A stretch of DNA of 12,262 bases, taken from UBA4582 sp964228885 (GTDB lineage: Bacteria; Pseudomonadota; Gammaproteobacteria; Pseudomonadales; Azotimanducaceae). The notes beneath the pieces are model-generated. The model worked only from the letters and a program-made list of their open reading frames with translations. It did no database searches and was not told where the DNA came from. The stretch spans positions 1 through 12,262 of the forward strand of contig CAXRCG010000136.1 in NCBI GenBank assembly GCA_964228885.1, given 5' to 3'. Below, one piece after another: positions 1 to 6,557 of the stretch (the stretch's first letter is position 1; the number at the start of each line of letters is the position of its first letter). The position numbers and the translations under genes were made by a program.

Positions 1-1486
1 TCATACCCTTGGGACAAGCATGGCCGAAGACGTACTTGTCTATGAGGAAGCAGACCCAGAGTTCTATACATCGGTTTATCAGACTCGATCAGAAGACTAC
101 ATTGCGATCTCGTTATCGAGCACGGGCTCTTCGGAAATCAGACTTATACCCGTATCAACCCCGATGGCGCCTCCCATTATATTCCTTGCTCGGGAAGCGG
201 ATCATGAGTATAGAATTCGTCATATAGATGATACGTTTTACATCCTCACTAATTGGCAGGCAAAGAATTTCAGGCTCATGAAAGTTCGTGAGGATCTGAT
301 TGGTGACAAACAGCGCTGGATCAATGTGATGGCTCACAGAGCATCAACACTTATTCAGGATGTCGAAGTATTCGATCAGTTTCTAGTCACCCAGGAAAGC
401 TCGCAAGGGCTGTCAATGTTGCGGGTTCAGTCTCGCAACGGCAGCTCGGACTTCGATTTTACACCCAACGCGTTAGGTGAGAGCTTAGATACAACCATCG
501 AGTTTCCTGATCCAACCTACTCTATCTTCCTCGCCTCCAATCCTGATCCAGCGAGTACAAAACTTCGATACTTCTATTCGAGTCTGACAACGCCTGCGTC
601 GGTTTATGAGTATGACATGGTGAATAGTAGCAGTAAGCTGCTTAAACAGGACGAGGTGCTTGGTGCTTTTAACAGCGCCAGTTATGTCTCAAAACGCGTG
701 TTTATTGACGCTCGGGACGGCAAACGCGTGCCGGTATCGCTGGTCTACCGTAAAGACATGTGGAAACCGGGTGAGAACCCACTTTACCTGAACGCATATG
801 GTTCCTATGGTTATTCTTCTGATGCCAGCTTTCAGTCACTTCGATTGTCTCTTCTGAACAGGGGTATCGTTTACGGCATTGTGCATGTTCGCGGTGGAGA
901 GGAGCTCGGGCGACAGTGGTACGAAGACGGTAAGTTGCTTCGAAAGAAAAATACATTTCAAGACTTCATCGATGCAACCGATGCGCTGGTTGAGGCAGGT
1001 TATGGAGCAAAAGATAAAGTCATTGCCATGGGAGGATCCGCCGGTGGTCTTTTGATGGGAGTCATAGCTAATGAGGCCCCAGAAAAATATCTCGCCGTTA
1101 TTGCCCATGTGCCTTTTGTTGATGTGATCACGACGATGAACGATCCAACGATACCATTGACGACTGGAGAATATACTGAGTGGGGAGATCCTGCGGACAA
1201 AACCTATTTTGACTACATGTTGTCGTATTCACCTTACGACCAGATCAAGGCACAAGATTATCCTCATATGTTTGTGACAACCGGACTCCATGACTCACAG
1301 GTACAGTACTTTGAACCTGTAAAATGGGTTAGCAAACTTCGGAAAATGAAAACGGACAATAATAAATTGCTGCTGGATATCGACATGGGGAGTGGACACA
1401 GCGGTGCCTCGGGTCGTTATGAACGTTACAAAACCGATGCACTGGAGTACGCTTTTCTATTTGATATTCTGGGGCTGGGCAGCTAG
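1..1486 (+). CDS. ptrB: Oligopeptidase B-like serine peptidase (S9A), 5' end outside the window
   Basis: This is a prolyl-oligopeptidase-family serine peptidase that would cut short peptides after basic residues, probably in the cytoplasm or periplasm. The reading frame is open from base 2 (HTLGTSMAEDVLVYEE), which matches the middle of the oligopeptidase B propeller domain, so the ATG at base 20 is internal and roughly 190-200 residues are missing. The hydrolase half is complete. The nucleophile Ser is in GGSAGG (codon 1037-1039), Asp is in LHDSQVQY (1292-1294) and His is in GSGHSG (1397-1399). Spacing and flanking motifs match E. coli PtrB (686 residues), not prolyl endopeptidase. By alignment to PtrB from memory, one acid of each substrate-binding acidic pair is replaced (Ser and Thr), so the cleavage preference may differ. 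Whether there is a signal peptide cannot be seen. The stop overlaps the convergent gene. The family call is firm; the exact specificity is uncertain. Confidence 0.92.
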   Translation, partial: HTLGTSMAEDVLVYEEADPEFYTSVYQTRSEDYIAISLSSTGSSEIRLIPVSTPMAPPIIFLAREADHEYRIRHIDDTFYILTNWQAKNFRLMKVREDLIGDKQRWINVMAHRASTLIQDVEVFDQFLVTQESSQGLSMLRVQSRNGSSDFDFTPNALGESLDTTIEFPDPTYSIFLASNPDPASTKLRYFYSSLTTPASVYEYDMVNSSSKLLKQDEVLGAFNSASYVSKRVFIDARDGKRVPVSLVYRKDMWKPGENPLYLNAYGSYGYSSDASFQSLRLSLLNRGIVYGIVHVRGGEELGRQWYEDGKLLRKKNTFQDFIDATDALVEAGYGAKDKVIAMGGSAGGLLMGVIANEAPEKYLAVIAHVPFVDVITTMNDPTIPLTTGEYTEWGDPADKTYFDYMLSYSPYDQIKAQDYPHMFVTTGLHDSQVQYFEPVKWVSKLRKMKTDNNKLLLDIDMGSGHSGASGRYERYKTDALEYAFLFDILGLGS

Positions 1487-2580
1487 CCCCGACGAATGTC
1501 GCTGGAGGATTGATCGACTCTAAATTCTACTTCAGGAATACCGATGCTCATCCCGCGCAACGCCGCTGGAATTTCAAGTTCGCTTAGCGTTGTAAACTTG
1601 CTGTTGATTTCCCGTCCGAACACCAAAAATTCATGTCTCCGTTCTTTTAGCTGACTAAGAGCAGCATTCCGCGCTTCCTTGCTGTTGTTGTAAAATGCGG
1701 GATCAGCGATCCGAATGAGCGTGTCTGTTCCAACAACGAACTTACAACCCGGAAATAAACTGGACTTTTCCAAAAAAGTGGGCGCGTTCGTTAGAACATA
1801 GGTTCGTGGGGCAATGTCATGGCACCTGCGTTCAATCTCGATAAAATTTAATGGATGTTTTTCAACGTTGGTGACTGATATTTCTAGCACAACATCGCAT
1901 CCATAGTGCTCTTTGGCTGTGTCGATAATTTGCTGATGCCCCTCATGGATGGGGTTAAAAGCGCCTGGAAAAATGACTTGGGGTGGCTCGCTACTTTGCC
2001 AAGTTGATGATAGCTGCCCCGTGTGGAGATCAGCCCAATGCGATTCAGCTAGCTGTTGTTCTTTCTTGAGTAAATCCTTTTTTGTCACGTCCTTCAAGTT
2101 AACTTGCAGGCCTGAAGCCTCGGCCATGAGCATCAGAATCAGATCGCGACACAGTTGCTCTTCTTCTTGTCTAGATCTGTCTTCCTGAAATTCTAATGAT
2201 ACAGATGTGGTGCTGTTGCACGATTGCACGCTAACGTGACAGCGATTAGTGCCTCGCCTGGTTCTGTCCGTTGCGATAGCTGCAGAGCAGCCTAAGCCAA
2301 ACAGTGAGTCGGCCGGTGCATCGGGCAGCAGCTTCTGACATCGGATAAATGAGGCCATCGCCATTGCCTGTGCTGTTTGTGCGCTACAAGCCTGATCAAC
2401 AGCCCCTCCTAAATAGTGATGCAGGGAATTGGTGTCGTAAGGCACGATGGCTTCAACCAGCGTCTTTGAGGCGCCTGGTACGGCGAGAATCGAAGAGATT
2501 GCGCTGCTACCGCCTCCTGTAACCGCGAGCACCCAGTGTCCAGGAGCATGGTGGAGTTCCTCAACAATCTTTGTCTGCAT
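1483..2580 (-). CDS. CinA_C-like domain fused to a NadD-like nucleotidyltransferase
   Basis: A 365-residue two-domain protein. Residues 1-155 resemble the C-terminal domain of CinA (NMN deamidase/competence-damage family): TGGG at 21-24, PGAS at 35-38, then a GLGCSAAIAT segment where CinA has its second glycine-rich motif. Residues 200-365 are a cytidylyltransferase-like fold: GAFNPIHEGH at 206-215 is the HxGH nucleotide-binding motif, VGTDT at 283-287 resembles NadD, and SSSDIRR at the extreme C-terminus matches the ISSTxIR signature. A role in pyridine-nucleotide or related nucleotide chemistry is inference. A similar architecture is, from memory, found in plant proteins annotated only as nucleotidylyl transferase superfamily. 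The frame stays open upstream to a GTG at 2751 (57 more residues), but those residues look unconserved, so I chose the ATG at 2580 next to the conserved domain. No strong ribosome site supports any of the starts, including the ATG at 2652. Confidence 0.8.
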   Translation of the reverse strand: MQTKIVEELHHAPGHWVLAVTGGGSSAISSILAVPGASKTLVEAIVPYDTNSLHHYLGGAVDQACSAQTAQAMAMASFIRCQKLLPDAPADSLFGLGCSAAIATDRTRRGTNRCHVSVQSCNSTTSVSLEFQEDRSRQEEEQLCRDLILMLMAEASGLQVNLKDVTKKDLLKKEQQLAESHWADLHTGQLSSTWQSSEPPQVIFPGAFNPIHEGHQQIIDTAKEHYGCDVVLEISVTNVEKHPLNFIEIERRCHDIAPRTYVLTNAPTFLEKSSLFPGCKFVVGTDTLIRIADPAFYNNSKEARNAALSQLKERRHEFLVFGREINSKFTTLSELEIPAALRGMSIGIPEVEFRVDQSSSDIRRG

Positions 2581-2822
2581 CTCGGTGGCCCAGCGGTTGA
2601 CATTCTTAATAAAAAATCTTGATTTTGAGTTTAGCAAACAGGCGAGAGACATTCCTAATCGAAAGCGTTCTGTTTTGCTATCAGGGGAAAAACATAGGTG
2701 ATTGATGGAACTGACCGAGACTGACCTTTGAGAGACGACATAACCAGTCACCGTATATATGCTTCATCAGCTCGCCGCTGTCTCGCACGATGGCGATAGG
2801 AAAGGGTTTACATCGTTATGCG

Positions 2823-2850
2823 TTTTTTGGTCTGCCGTGACCAGTAAAAA
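2823..2850. promoter_or_regulatory. Inverted repeat in the divergent spacer
   Basis: TGGTC (2828-2832) and GACCA (2839-2843) form a perfect five-base inverted repeat around a six-base centre. A run of T on the left and A on the right lengthen the pairing after a two-base bulge. It lies between the divergent CinA_C/nucleotidyltransferase and DUF3806 genes, just before a possible -10 TACAAT at 2855-2860. Neither strand has a T-run directly after the stem, so an operator is a better guess than a terminator. Confidence 0.3.
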
Positions 2851-2928
2851 TCGGTACAATAAACTCAAATTAGTCAGTTCCTCGTTTTGATAGAATCAAT
2901 TCGACTTTCAAGCTAAGAAACTCCCGTT

Positions 2929-3519
2929 ATGATTAAGACTTTTAAACTGTATCTGGTGCTCACAATACTAAGCTGTCTAAGTGGCATCGCTCTTGGTGCC
3001 AGTGAACCGCCTGTTCCAACCCTCACACCCGAGGAGCTTGAGAACTATCAGTTTGCCTCTCCACCGGATGAAGAGAAGGAGATAATTAAAGCGTTAAATG
3101 TTGGTCAAATGGAAATCATGAATGCCCAACGTCGTTCTGTGCGTGAACTGCTTGTTCGCAAATTGGGCATTTTGTCGCTCAAGGGTGATAAGCGAGACCT
3201 GCCGATTCTTCAACAATTGGTCGACAGGCGTTTAATACATACAAGGGAGGTTAAAGAATGGCAGGCAATTGGCGTGTATTTCGGCGATATTCTTGTCAGA
3301 GAATTTGGGTTACATTGGGTCGTATACGAAGATAAACTGGGCATTAGCAAGGCGTTGCGGTGGCGTTCGACAGAGAACTATGTGTTTCCGGTCACATTGT
3401 TTTCCAAAAGGAATCACTTTAACGAAAAAATTGTAATGGAAGACATCTATCGCAAACTTGAATTCGAGGTTGAGAGGTTCAAGCGCGCCGCGATGCTTTC
3501 ACCGGTTAGGAACAAATAA
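2929..3519 (+). CDS. Secreted DUF3806-family protein
   Basis: A 196-residue protein of unknown function. Residues 1-24 are a signal peptide: MIKTFK, a hydrophobic core, then a likely cleavage after ALG before ASEPP. An ILSC near residue 15 is a poor lipobox, so a soluble periplasmic protein is more likely than a lipoprotein. The segment at about 110-155 (EWQAIGVYFGDIL, then GLHWVVYED, ALRWRSTENYVFPVT) is the characteristic DUF3806 core as I know the family, in which an aromatic- and acid-rich strand pattern is conserved but no activity is established. Residues 45-100 are charged and probably helical. The ATG at 2929 is the only start that keeps the signal peptide whole, although no clear ribosome site precedes it. 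The transporter gene begins 57 bases downstream on the same strand without a visible terminator between them, so co-transcription is possible. Confidence 0.75.
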   Translation: MIKTFKLYLVLTILSCLSGIALGASEPPVPTLTPEELENYQFASPPDEEKEIIKALNVGQMEIMNAQRRSVRELLVRKLGILSLKGDKRDLPILQQLVDRRLIHTREVKEWQAIGVYFGDILVREFGLHWVVYEDKLGISKALRWRSTENYVFPVTLFSKRNHFNEKIVMEDIYRKLEFEVERFKRAAMLSPVRNK

Positions 3520-3567
3520 AAAAAGTGTCGTAAAAGTAAAATCAATCCACTCAATAAATAGAAATTT

Positions 3568-3571
3568 GGAG
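3568..3571 (+). promoter_or_regulatory. Ribosome binding site fixing a TTG start
   Basis: GGAG lies five bases before the TTG at 3577 and gives the transporter its only start consistent with the conserved N-terminus. Confidence 0.7.
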
Positions 3572-3576
3572 TTGCC

Positions 3577-4947
3577 TTGCAAACTGAATCAGTAGGCGTC
3601 GGTTGGTCGTCAAGACTTGTGTTTTTAATGGCGGCGGTTGGCGCGTCGGTAGGGTTGGGAAACATCTGGAAGTTTCCTTATGTGACAGGCGCAAACGGCG
3701 GCGGTGCATTTGTCACCATGTATTTCTTGGCCGCTATTCTTGTGGCGATACCGATTCTTATTGCTGAATTAATGATAGGTCGCAGAGGACGTCTAAGTCC
3801 GCCCACGGCGATGGCTAAACTAGCGGCGGCGACCGGTAGCAACCATGGCTGGACGATTGTTGCTTGGTTTGGCGTGATTGCGGGTTTTTTGATTCTTTCA
3901 TATTACAGCGTGATCGGCGGTTGGATGCTAGCTTACATACCGAAGGCCGTATCAGGCGATTTTGCTGAGCTACTGCCGTCTCAGGCTGAAGCGACATTCG
4001 CTGCACTGCTGGCTGATCCAGTCACCCTGACGCTATGGCATACGGGTTTTATTGGGGGAACAACGCTTATTATCGCCCGCGGGCTAGAGGGCGGCATTGA
4101 AGCGGCGGTTAAGGTCCTGATGCCACTTCTGTTTTTGATGCTACTGGCTATGATCGTATATGCACTGCTGCGTGGAGATATGGTTGCGGCGATTAATTTT
4201 ATGTTTAGTTCTGATTTTAGTGTGATCACGCCACAGGTGTTGCTGATAGCGGTGGGGCAAGCCTTCTTTTCTCTCGGCGTGGGTATGGCGATTATGATGA
4301 CCTATGGCGCTTACCTGTCGAATGATATCTCTTTGCCTCGTTCGGCAATTTTGATCGCTTTGGCCGATACTGGCGTTGCGATTCTCGCCGGACTTGCAAT
4401 TTTTCCGTTGGTTTTTGTCAACAATCTTGATCCCACCGATGGTGCAGGTTTGTTGCTAGTGACGCTGCCGATCGCATTTGGTCAAATGGAAGGGGGTGCG
4501 ATCCTGGGCACAGTTTTCTTTTCCCTCGTGGTTTTTGCGGCGGTTACTTCAGCAATTGCGATACTTGAACCTATCGTTTCATTCAGCATCGATAGGTTAA
4601 AGATGAGCCGAGTAAAGGCTGCAATTTGCTGGGGTGGTTTGGCATGGCTAGTCGGCTTGGCAAGCGTTTTCTCTTTCAACAGTTTAAGCGAATTCTATCC
4701 ACTTGCATTTGTGAGTGCATGGGAAACCAAAACCATGTTCGATCTGATCGATCATTTTACGGCTAACCTCATGCTGCCGCTGGCCGGGGCGGGGGCTGCA
4801 CTCTTTGTCGGTTGGTGTATTCCTTATGAGTCAATTAAGGAAGAGCTTGCTGGTACGCCTACAGTGTTGCTGAAAACTTGGATATTTCTGCTGCGTTTTG
4901 TTGTGCCTGTTAGTCTCTTGTTCTTGGTAGGTGCAGGTATTGTTTGA
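3577..4947 (+). CDS. Sodium-dependent SLC6/NSS-family transporter (TTG start)
   Basis: A 456-residue inner-membrane symporter that would import an amino acid or similar amine with sodium. The first helix carries the family signature VGASVGLGNIWKFPYVTG (residues 21-38); Gly22 and Asn29 align with the sodium-site residues Gly20 and Asn27 of LeuT. The second helix ends in AELMIGRRGR, and the unwound sixth helix shows SLGVGMAIMMTYGAYLS. About eleven hydrophobic segments are visible, and the length is normal for bacterial members such as MhsT or TnaT. The start is a TTG: no ATG exists before the signature, and GGAG at 3568-3571 stands five bases upstream. The last helix ends almost at the stop, as in eleven-helix bacterial members. 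The substrate cannot be read from the sequence. It follows the DUF3806 gene by 57 bases and faces the OCD-family gene tail to tail. Confidence 0.93.
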   Translation: MQTESVGVGWSSRLVFLMAAVGASVGLGNIWKFPYVTGANGGGAFVTMYFLAAILVAIPILIAELMIGRRGRLSPPTAMAKLAAATGSNHGWTIVAWFGVIAGFLILSYYSVIGGWMLAYIPKAVSGDFAELLPSQAEATFAALLADPVTLTLWHTGFIGGTTLIIARGLEGGIEAAVKVLMPLLFLMLLAMIVYALLRGDMVAAINFMFSSDFSVITPQVLLIAVGQAFFSLGVGMAIMMTYGAYLSNDISLPRSAILIALADTGVAILAGLAIFPLVFVNNLDPTDGAGLLLVTLPIAFGQMEGGAILGTVFFSLVVFAAVTSAIAILEPIVSFSIDRLKMSRVKAAICWGGLAWLVGLASVFSFNSLSEFYPLAFVSAWETKTMFDLIDHFTANLMLPLAGAGAALFVGWCIPYESIKEELAGTPTVLLKTWIFLLRFVVPVSLLFLVGAGIV

Positions 4948-5047
4948 TGGGTTCCAGTCGATAAATATCTTAAATTGTGTAGTGTCTCGACAATGTTAAC
5001 GCATCATCGACCGGTTCATTTGAGACCTGCAGACATAAAGCTTTGGC

Positions 5048-5060
5048 GAGGCGGCGCCTC
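5048..5060. other. Short GC-rich hairpin between convergent genes
   Basis: GAGGC and GCCTC are separated by GGC, making a five-pair stem in the 143-base gap between the convergent transporter and OCD-family genes. No T-run follows on either strand, so it is not a convincing intrinsic terminator; it may only hinder read-through. Confidence 0.25.
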
Positions 5061-5090
5061 TTGCCTACAGTATCGATATAAACCAATGAG

Positions 5091-6065
5091 CTACGTGAGG
5101 GACTTATATACCGCGTGCGCTGCGGCAATATCCTGAATGGCATTGCCCAAGGATTTGTACAGGGTGATCTCTGAACTCGAAGATCTTCCAAGCTCAGTGC
5201 CAAGATAAACCTCTGCTATATCACCTTTGATATGGTCAAGCGTAAGTTCACCCTGAGCTATGGGCATCACAATGTCACCGGCTTCCTTTAGTGCCATTTT
5301 GGTATCCTCCACAAAAACTGAAGCAAGCTTTATGGTTGCTGTATCTACTTCCCGCTGTTCCGGACTGTGTGCACCGACAAGGTTCAGATGGCATCCCGGC
5401 GGGAGCCACTCGGCATAAATGACAGGGTCTCGACTGCTGGTCACCGTACAAACGATATGAGCGCCGGCAACAGCGCTTCGCGGTGAGGTTTCAGTATGAC
5501 ATTCAACGCCAAATACAGCTCGGGTTTCCTCTGCGAGTTGAGACGCGCTGTTTGAGTTGCGAGAGTAAATCTTGATGGCTTCGATTGCTCGAACCTGCAT
5601 CATGGCTTCAATGTGTGATTTTGCCTGTACCCCTGAGCCAATAATGGCTAGGTTTTTTGCGCTCTGCCGCGCAAGTGCATCGGTAGCTGCAGCGCTTGCT
5701 GCGGCGGTCCTAATAGCAGTCACCGATGCCGCGTCGATCGTTGCCAGAGGTGACCCAGTGTTAACATCAAATAATACAATGGTGCCTTGTATCACGGGGG
5801 TCTCACTGGAGGAATTTGTCGGGAACAGCGTCAAGATTTTCGTACCGACAATCTCGGTACTTGCAGCCGGCATAATAAGTAACTGGCTGTCATTCGCAAG
5901 TTGAACAAAACTGCGGGCCGGGCAATGTGCGGTTTGTGAATACTGATCAATTTGAGCTTGCCTCATGATGGCAATGCACTTATCCATACTCAGGTTTGCA
6001 TTGACCGTTTCACGATCGATGTTCAGGATACTTCTTTCGCTGAAAATTCGGGAATTTATGGTCAT
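5091..6065 (-). CDS. Ornithine cyclodeaminase/mu-crystallin family NAD(P)-dependent enzyme
   Basis: A 324-residue cytoplasmic enzyme of the OCD/mu-crystallin family, which includes ornithine cyclodeaminase, alanine dehydrogenase and ketimine or pyrroline-2-carboxylate reductases. The Rossmann motif IIGSGVQA is at 141-148, preceded by the typical TAIRTAAASAAATDALAR stretch (117-133). Candidate substrate residues matching those known in the family are Arg51, Lys76 (GTKILTLFP), Arg119 and Asp240 (NLVGAHSPEQREVD). The C-terminal EITLYKSLGNAIQDIAAA is the usual family ending, and the length is normal. The start at 6065 has AAAGGTG a few bases upstream. Family membership does not settle the reaction: a reductase acting on a cyclic imine or 2-keto acid is as likely as the lyase. 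The gene stands alone, divergent from a small membrane-peptide ORF, with a plausible promoter about 65 bases upstream. Confidence 0.92.
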   Translation of the reverse strand: MTINSRIFSERSILNIDRETVNANLSMDKCIAIMRQAQIDQYSQTAHCPARSFVQLANDSQLLIMPAASTEIVGTKILTLFPTNSSSETPVIQGTIVLFDVNTGSPLATIDAASVTAIRTAAASAAATDALARQSAKNLAIIGSGVQAKSHIEAMMQVRAIEAIKIYSRNSNSASQLAEETRAVFGVECHTETSPRSAVAGAHIVCTVTSSRDPVIYAEWLPPGCHLNLVGAHSPEQREVDTATIKLASVFVEDTKMALKEAGDIVMPIAQGELTLDHIKGDIAEVYLGTELGRSSSSEITLYKSLGNAIQDIAAAHAVYKSLT

Positions 6066-6128
6066 GTCTGCACCTTTAAAAGTTATGAAGCGCTAGTAAT
6101 GCTCTCCCCGCCGTTTAATTTGAAATAA

Positions 6129-6157
6129 ATCATAGGCTTGGCGAAAACTTTTGTTAT
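6129..6157 (-). promoter_or_regulatory. Candidate promoter of the OCD-family gene
   Basis: On the minus strand ATAACA (6157-6152) is followed after 17 bases by TATGAT (6134-6129). The -10 matches five of six consensus bases and the -35 four of six, with ideal spacing, giving a leader of about 60 bases before the ATG at 6065. Confidence 0.4.
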
Positions 6158-6162
6158 TTAGA

Positions 6163-6192
6163 TTCACATGTAATGCCGATACACGATAGAAT
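6163..6192 (+). promoter_or_regulatory. Candidate promoter of the 57-residue peptide gene
   Basis: TTCACA (6163-6168) and TAGAAT (6187-6192) are each five-of-six matches to the vegetative promoter, 18 bases apart. Transcription would start near 6199 and produce a leader of about 80 bases ahead of the small ORF. It is back to back with the OCD-family promoter. Confidence 0.45.
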
Positions 6193-6226
6193 GCGGCCGG
6201 CGCTGCATTCGATCAAGCAGCTTGAT
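6191..6226 (+). other. Two adjacent inverted repeats in the leader of the small gene
   Basis: Bases 6191-6208 can fold into a seven-pair stem with one G-T pair and loop CGGC. Immediately after, ATCAAG (6212-6217) and CTTGAT (6221-6226) form a perfect six-base inverted repeat around CAG. Either could be an RNA structure in the leader or an operator at the start site; the sequence does not decide. Confidence 0.35.
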
Positions 6227-6277
6227 ATTTCATAAGTATCACTTGTATTTATTAGTCATGAGAAGGGCACAATCAAA

Positions 6278-6451
6278 ATGATTTCGAAAGCGATCTTGGG
6301 CACATTAAAGTTTGTATTCGTTGATTCTACGGTCAACATCCTCGGTGATCTGTTTGAGCAGCCGCTGATCATGTGGGCTTTCATCGGTTGGGGCTGGTTA
6401 TCAATCTTGGCAATGATTACTGGATTAGTGACGCAAATCCCAAATTTGTAA
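6278..6451 (+). CDS. 57-residue putative single-pass membrane peptide
   Basis: A short ORF that I do not recognise. It starts MISKAILGTLKFVF and has a hydrophobic stretch at residues 29-51 (PLIMWAFIGWGWLSILAM and on) with three tryptophans at 33, 38 and 40, long enough for one membrane span; Asp24, Glu27 and Gln28 flank it on the N-terminal side. Residues 5-15 form a second, shorter hydrophobic run. The ATG is preceded by AGAAGGG at 6261-6267, ten bases away, and by a plausible promoter at 6163-6192. It fills most of the otherwise empty 490-base gap between the OCD-family and LeuB-like genes and is the only strong small ORF there. Against it: no homologue comes to mind and no cluster partner suggests a role. 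A translated small protein is an inference from start signal, promoter and composition. Confidence 0.55.
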   Translation: MISKAILGTLKFVFVDSTVNILGDLFEQPLIMWAFIGWGWLSILAMITGLVTQIPNL

Positions 6452-6511
6452 ATTGTCCAAGCTGGCGCATTTTTTGCGCGTAACAGCAATTTACTGAAGA
6501 GAAAATTTCCA

Positions 6512-6534
6512 CATACGGGCATTGTGCCCGTATG
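6512..6534 (-). terminator. Probable terminator hairpin after the LeuB-type gene
   Basis: CATACGGGCA and TGCCCGTATG form a perfect ten-pair stem with a three-base loop, 23 bases past the stop of the LeuB-type gene. On the minus strand the stem is followed by TGGAAATTTTCTC, an imperfect T-rich tail, so it fits that gene best. It could also stop transcripts of the small ORF coming the other way. Confidence 0.55.
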
Positions 6535-6557
6535 CACAGCTATCACAAAAGCCTTAT

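Noticed and set aside
2447..2701. 84-codon plus-strand ORF
   Set aside because: Antisense to the CinA_C-like domain and its upstream extension; no ribosome site or recognisable product.
2790..2840. Sixteen-codon ORF beginning MAIGKGLHRY in the divergent spacer
   Set aside because: Too short, no clear ribosome site, and it overlaps the inverted repeat; more likely non-coding.
5012..5025. CGGTTCATTT shared between the transporter/OCD gap and the ABM/dehydratase spacer (8971-8980)
   Set aside because: Only ten bases match and the surroundings differ; this can arise by chance in 12 kb.
5572..5904. 110-codon plus-strand ORF
   Set aside because: It lies wholly antisense within the well-supported OCD-family gene; its alanine-rich composition mirrors that gene's Rossmann region.
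6465..6479. GCGCA and TGCGC around a T-run after the small ORF, considered as its terminator
   Set aside because: The T-run is in the loop, not after the stem, so it does not have intrinsic terminator form.
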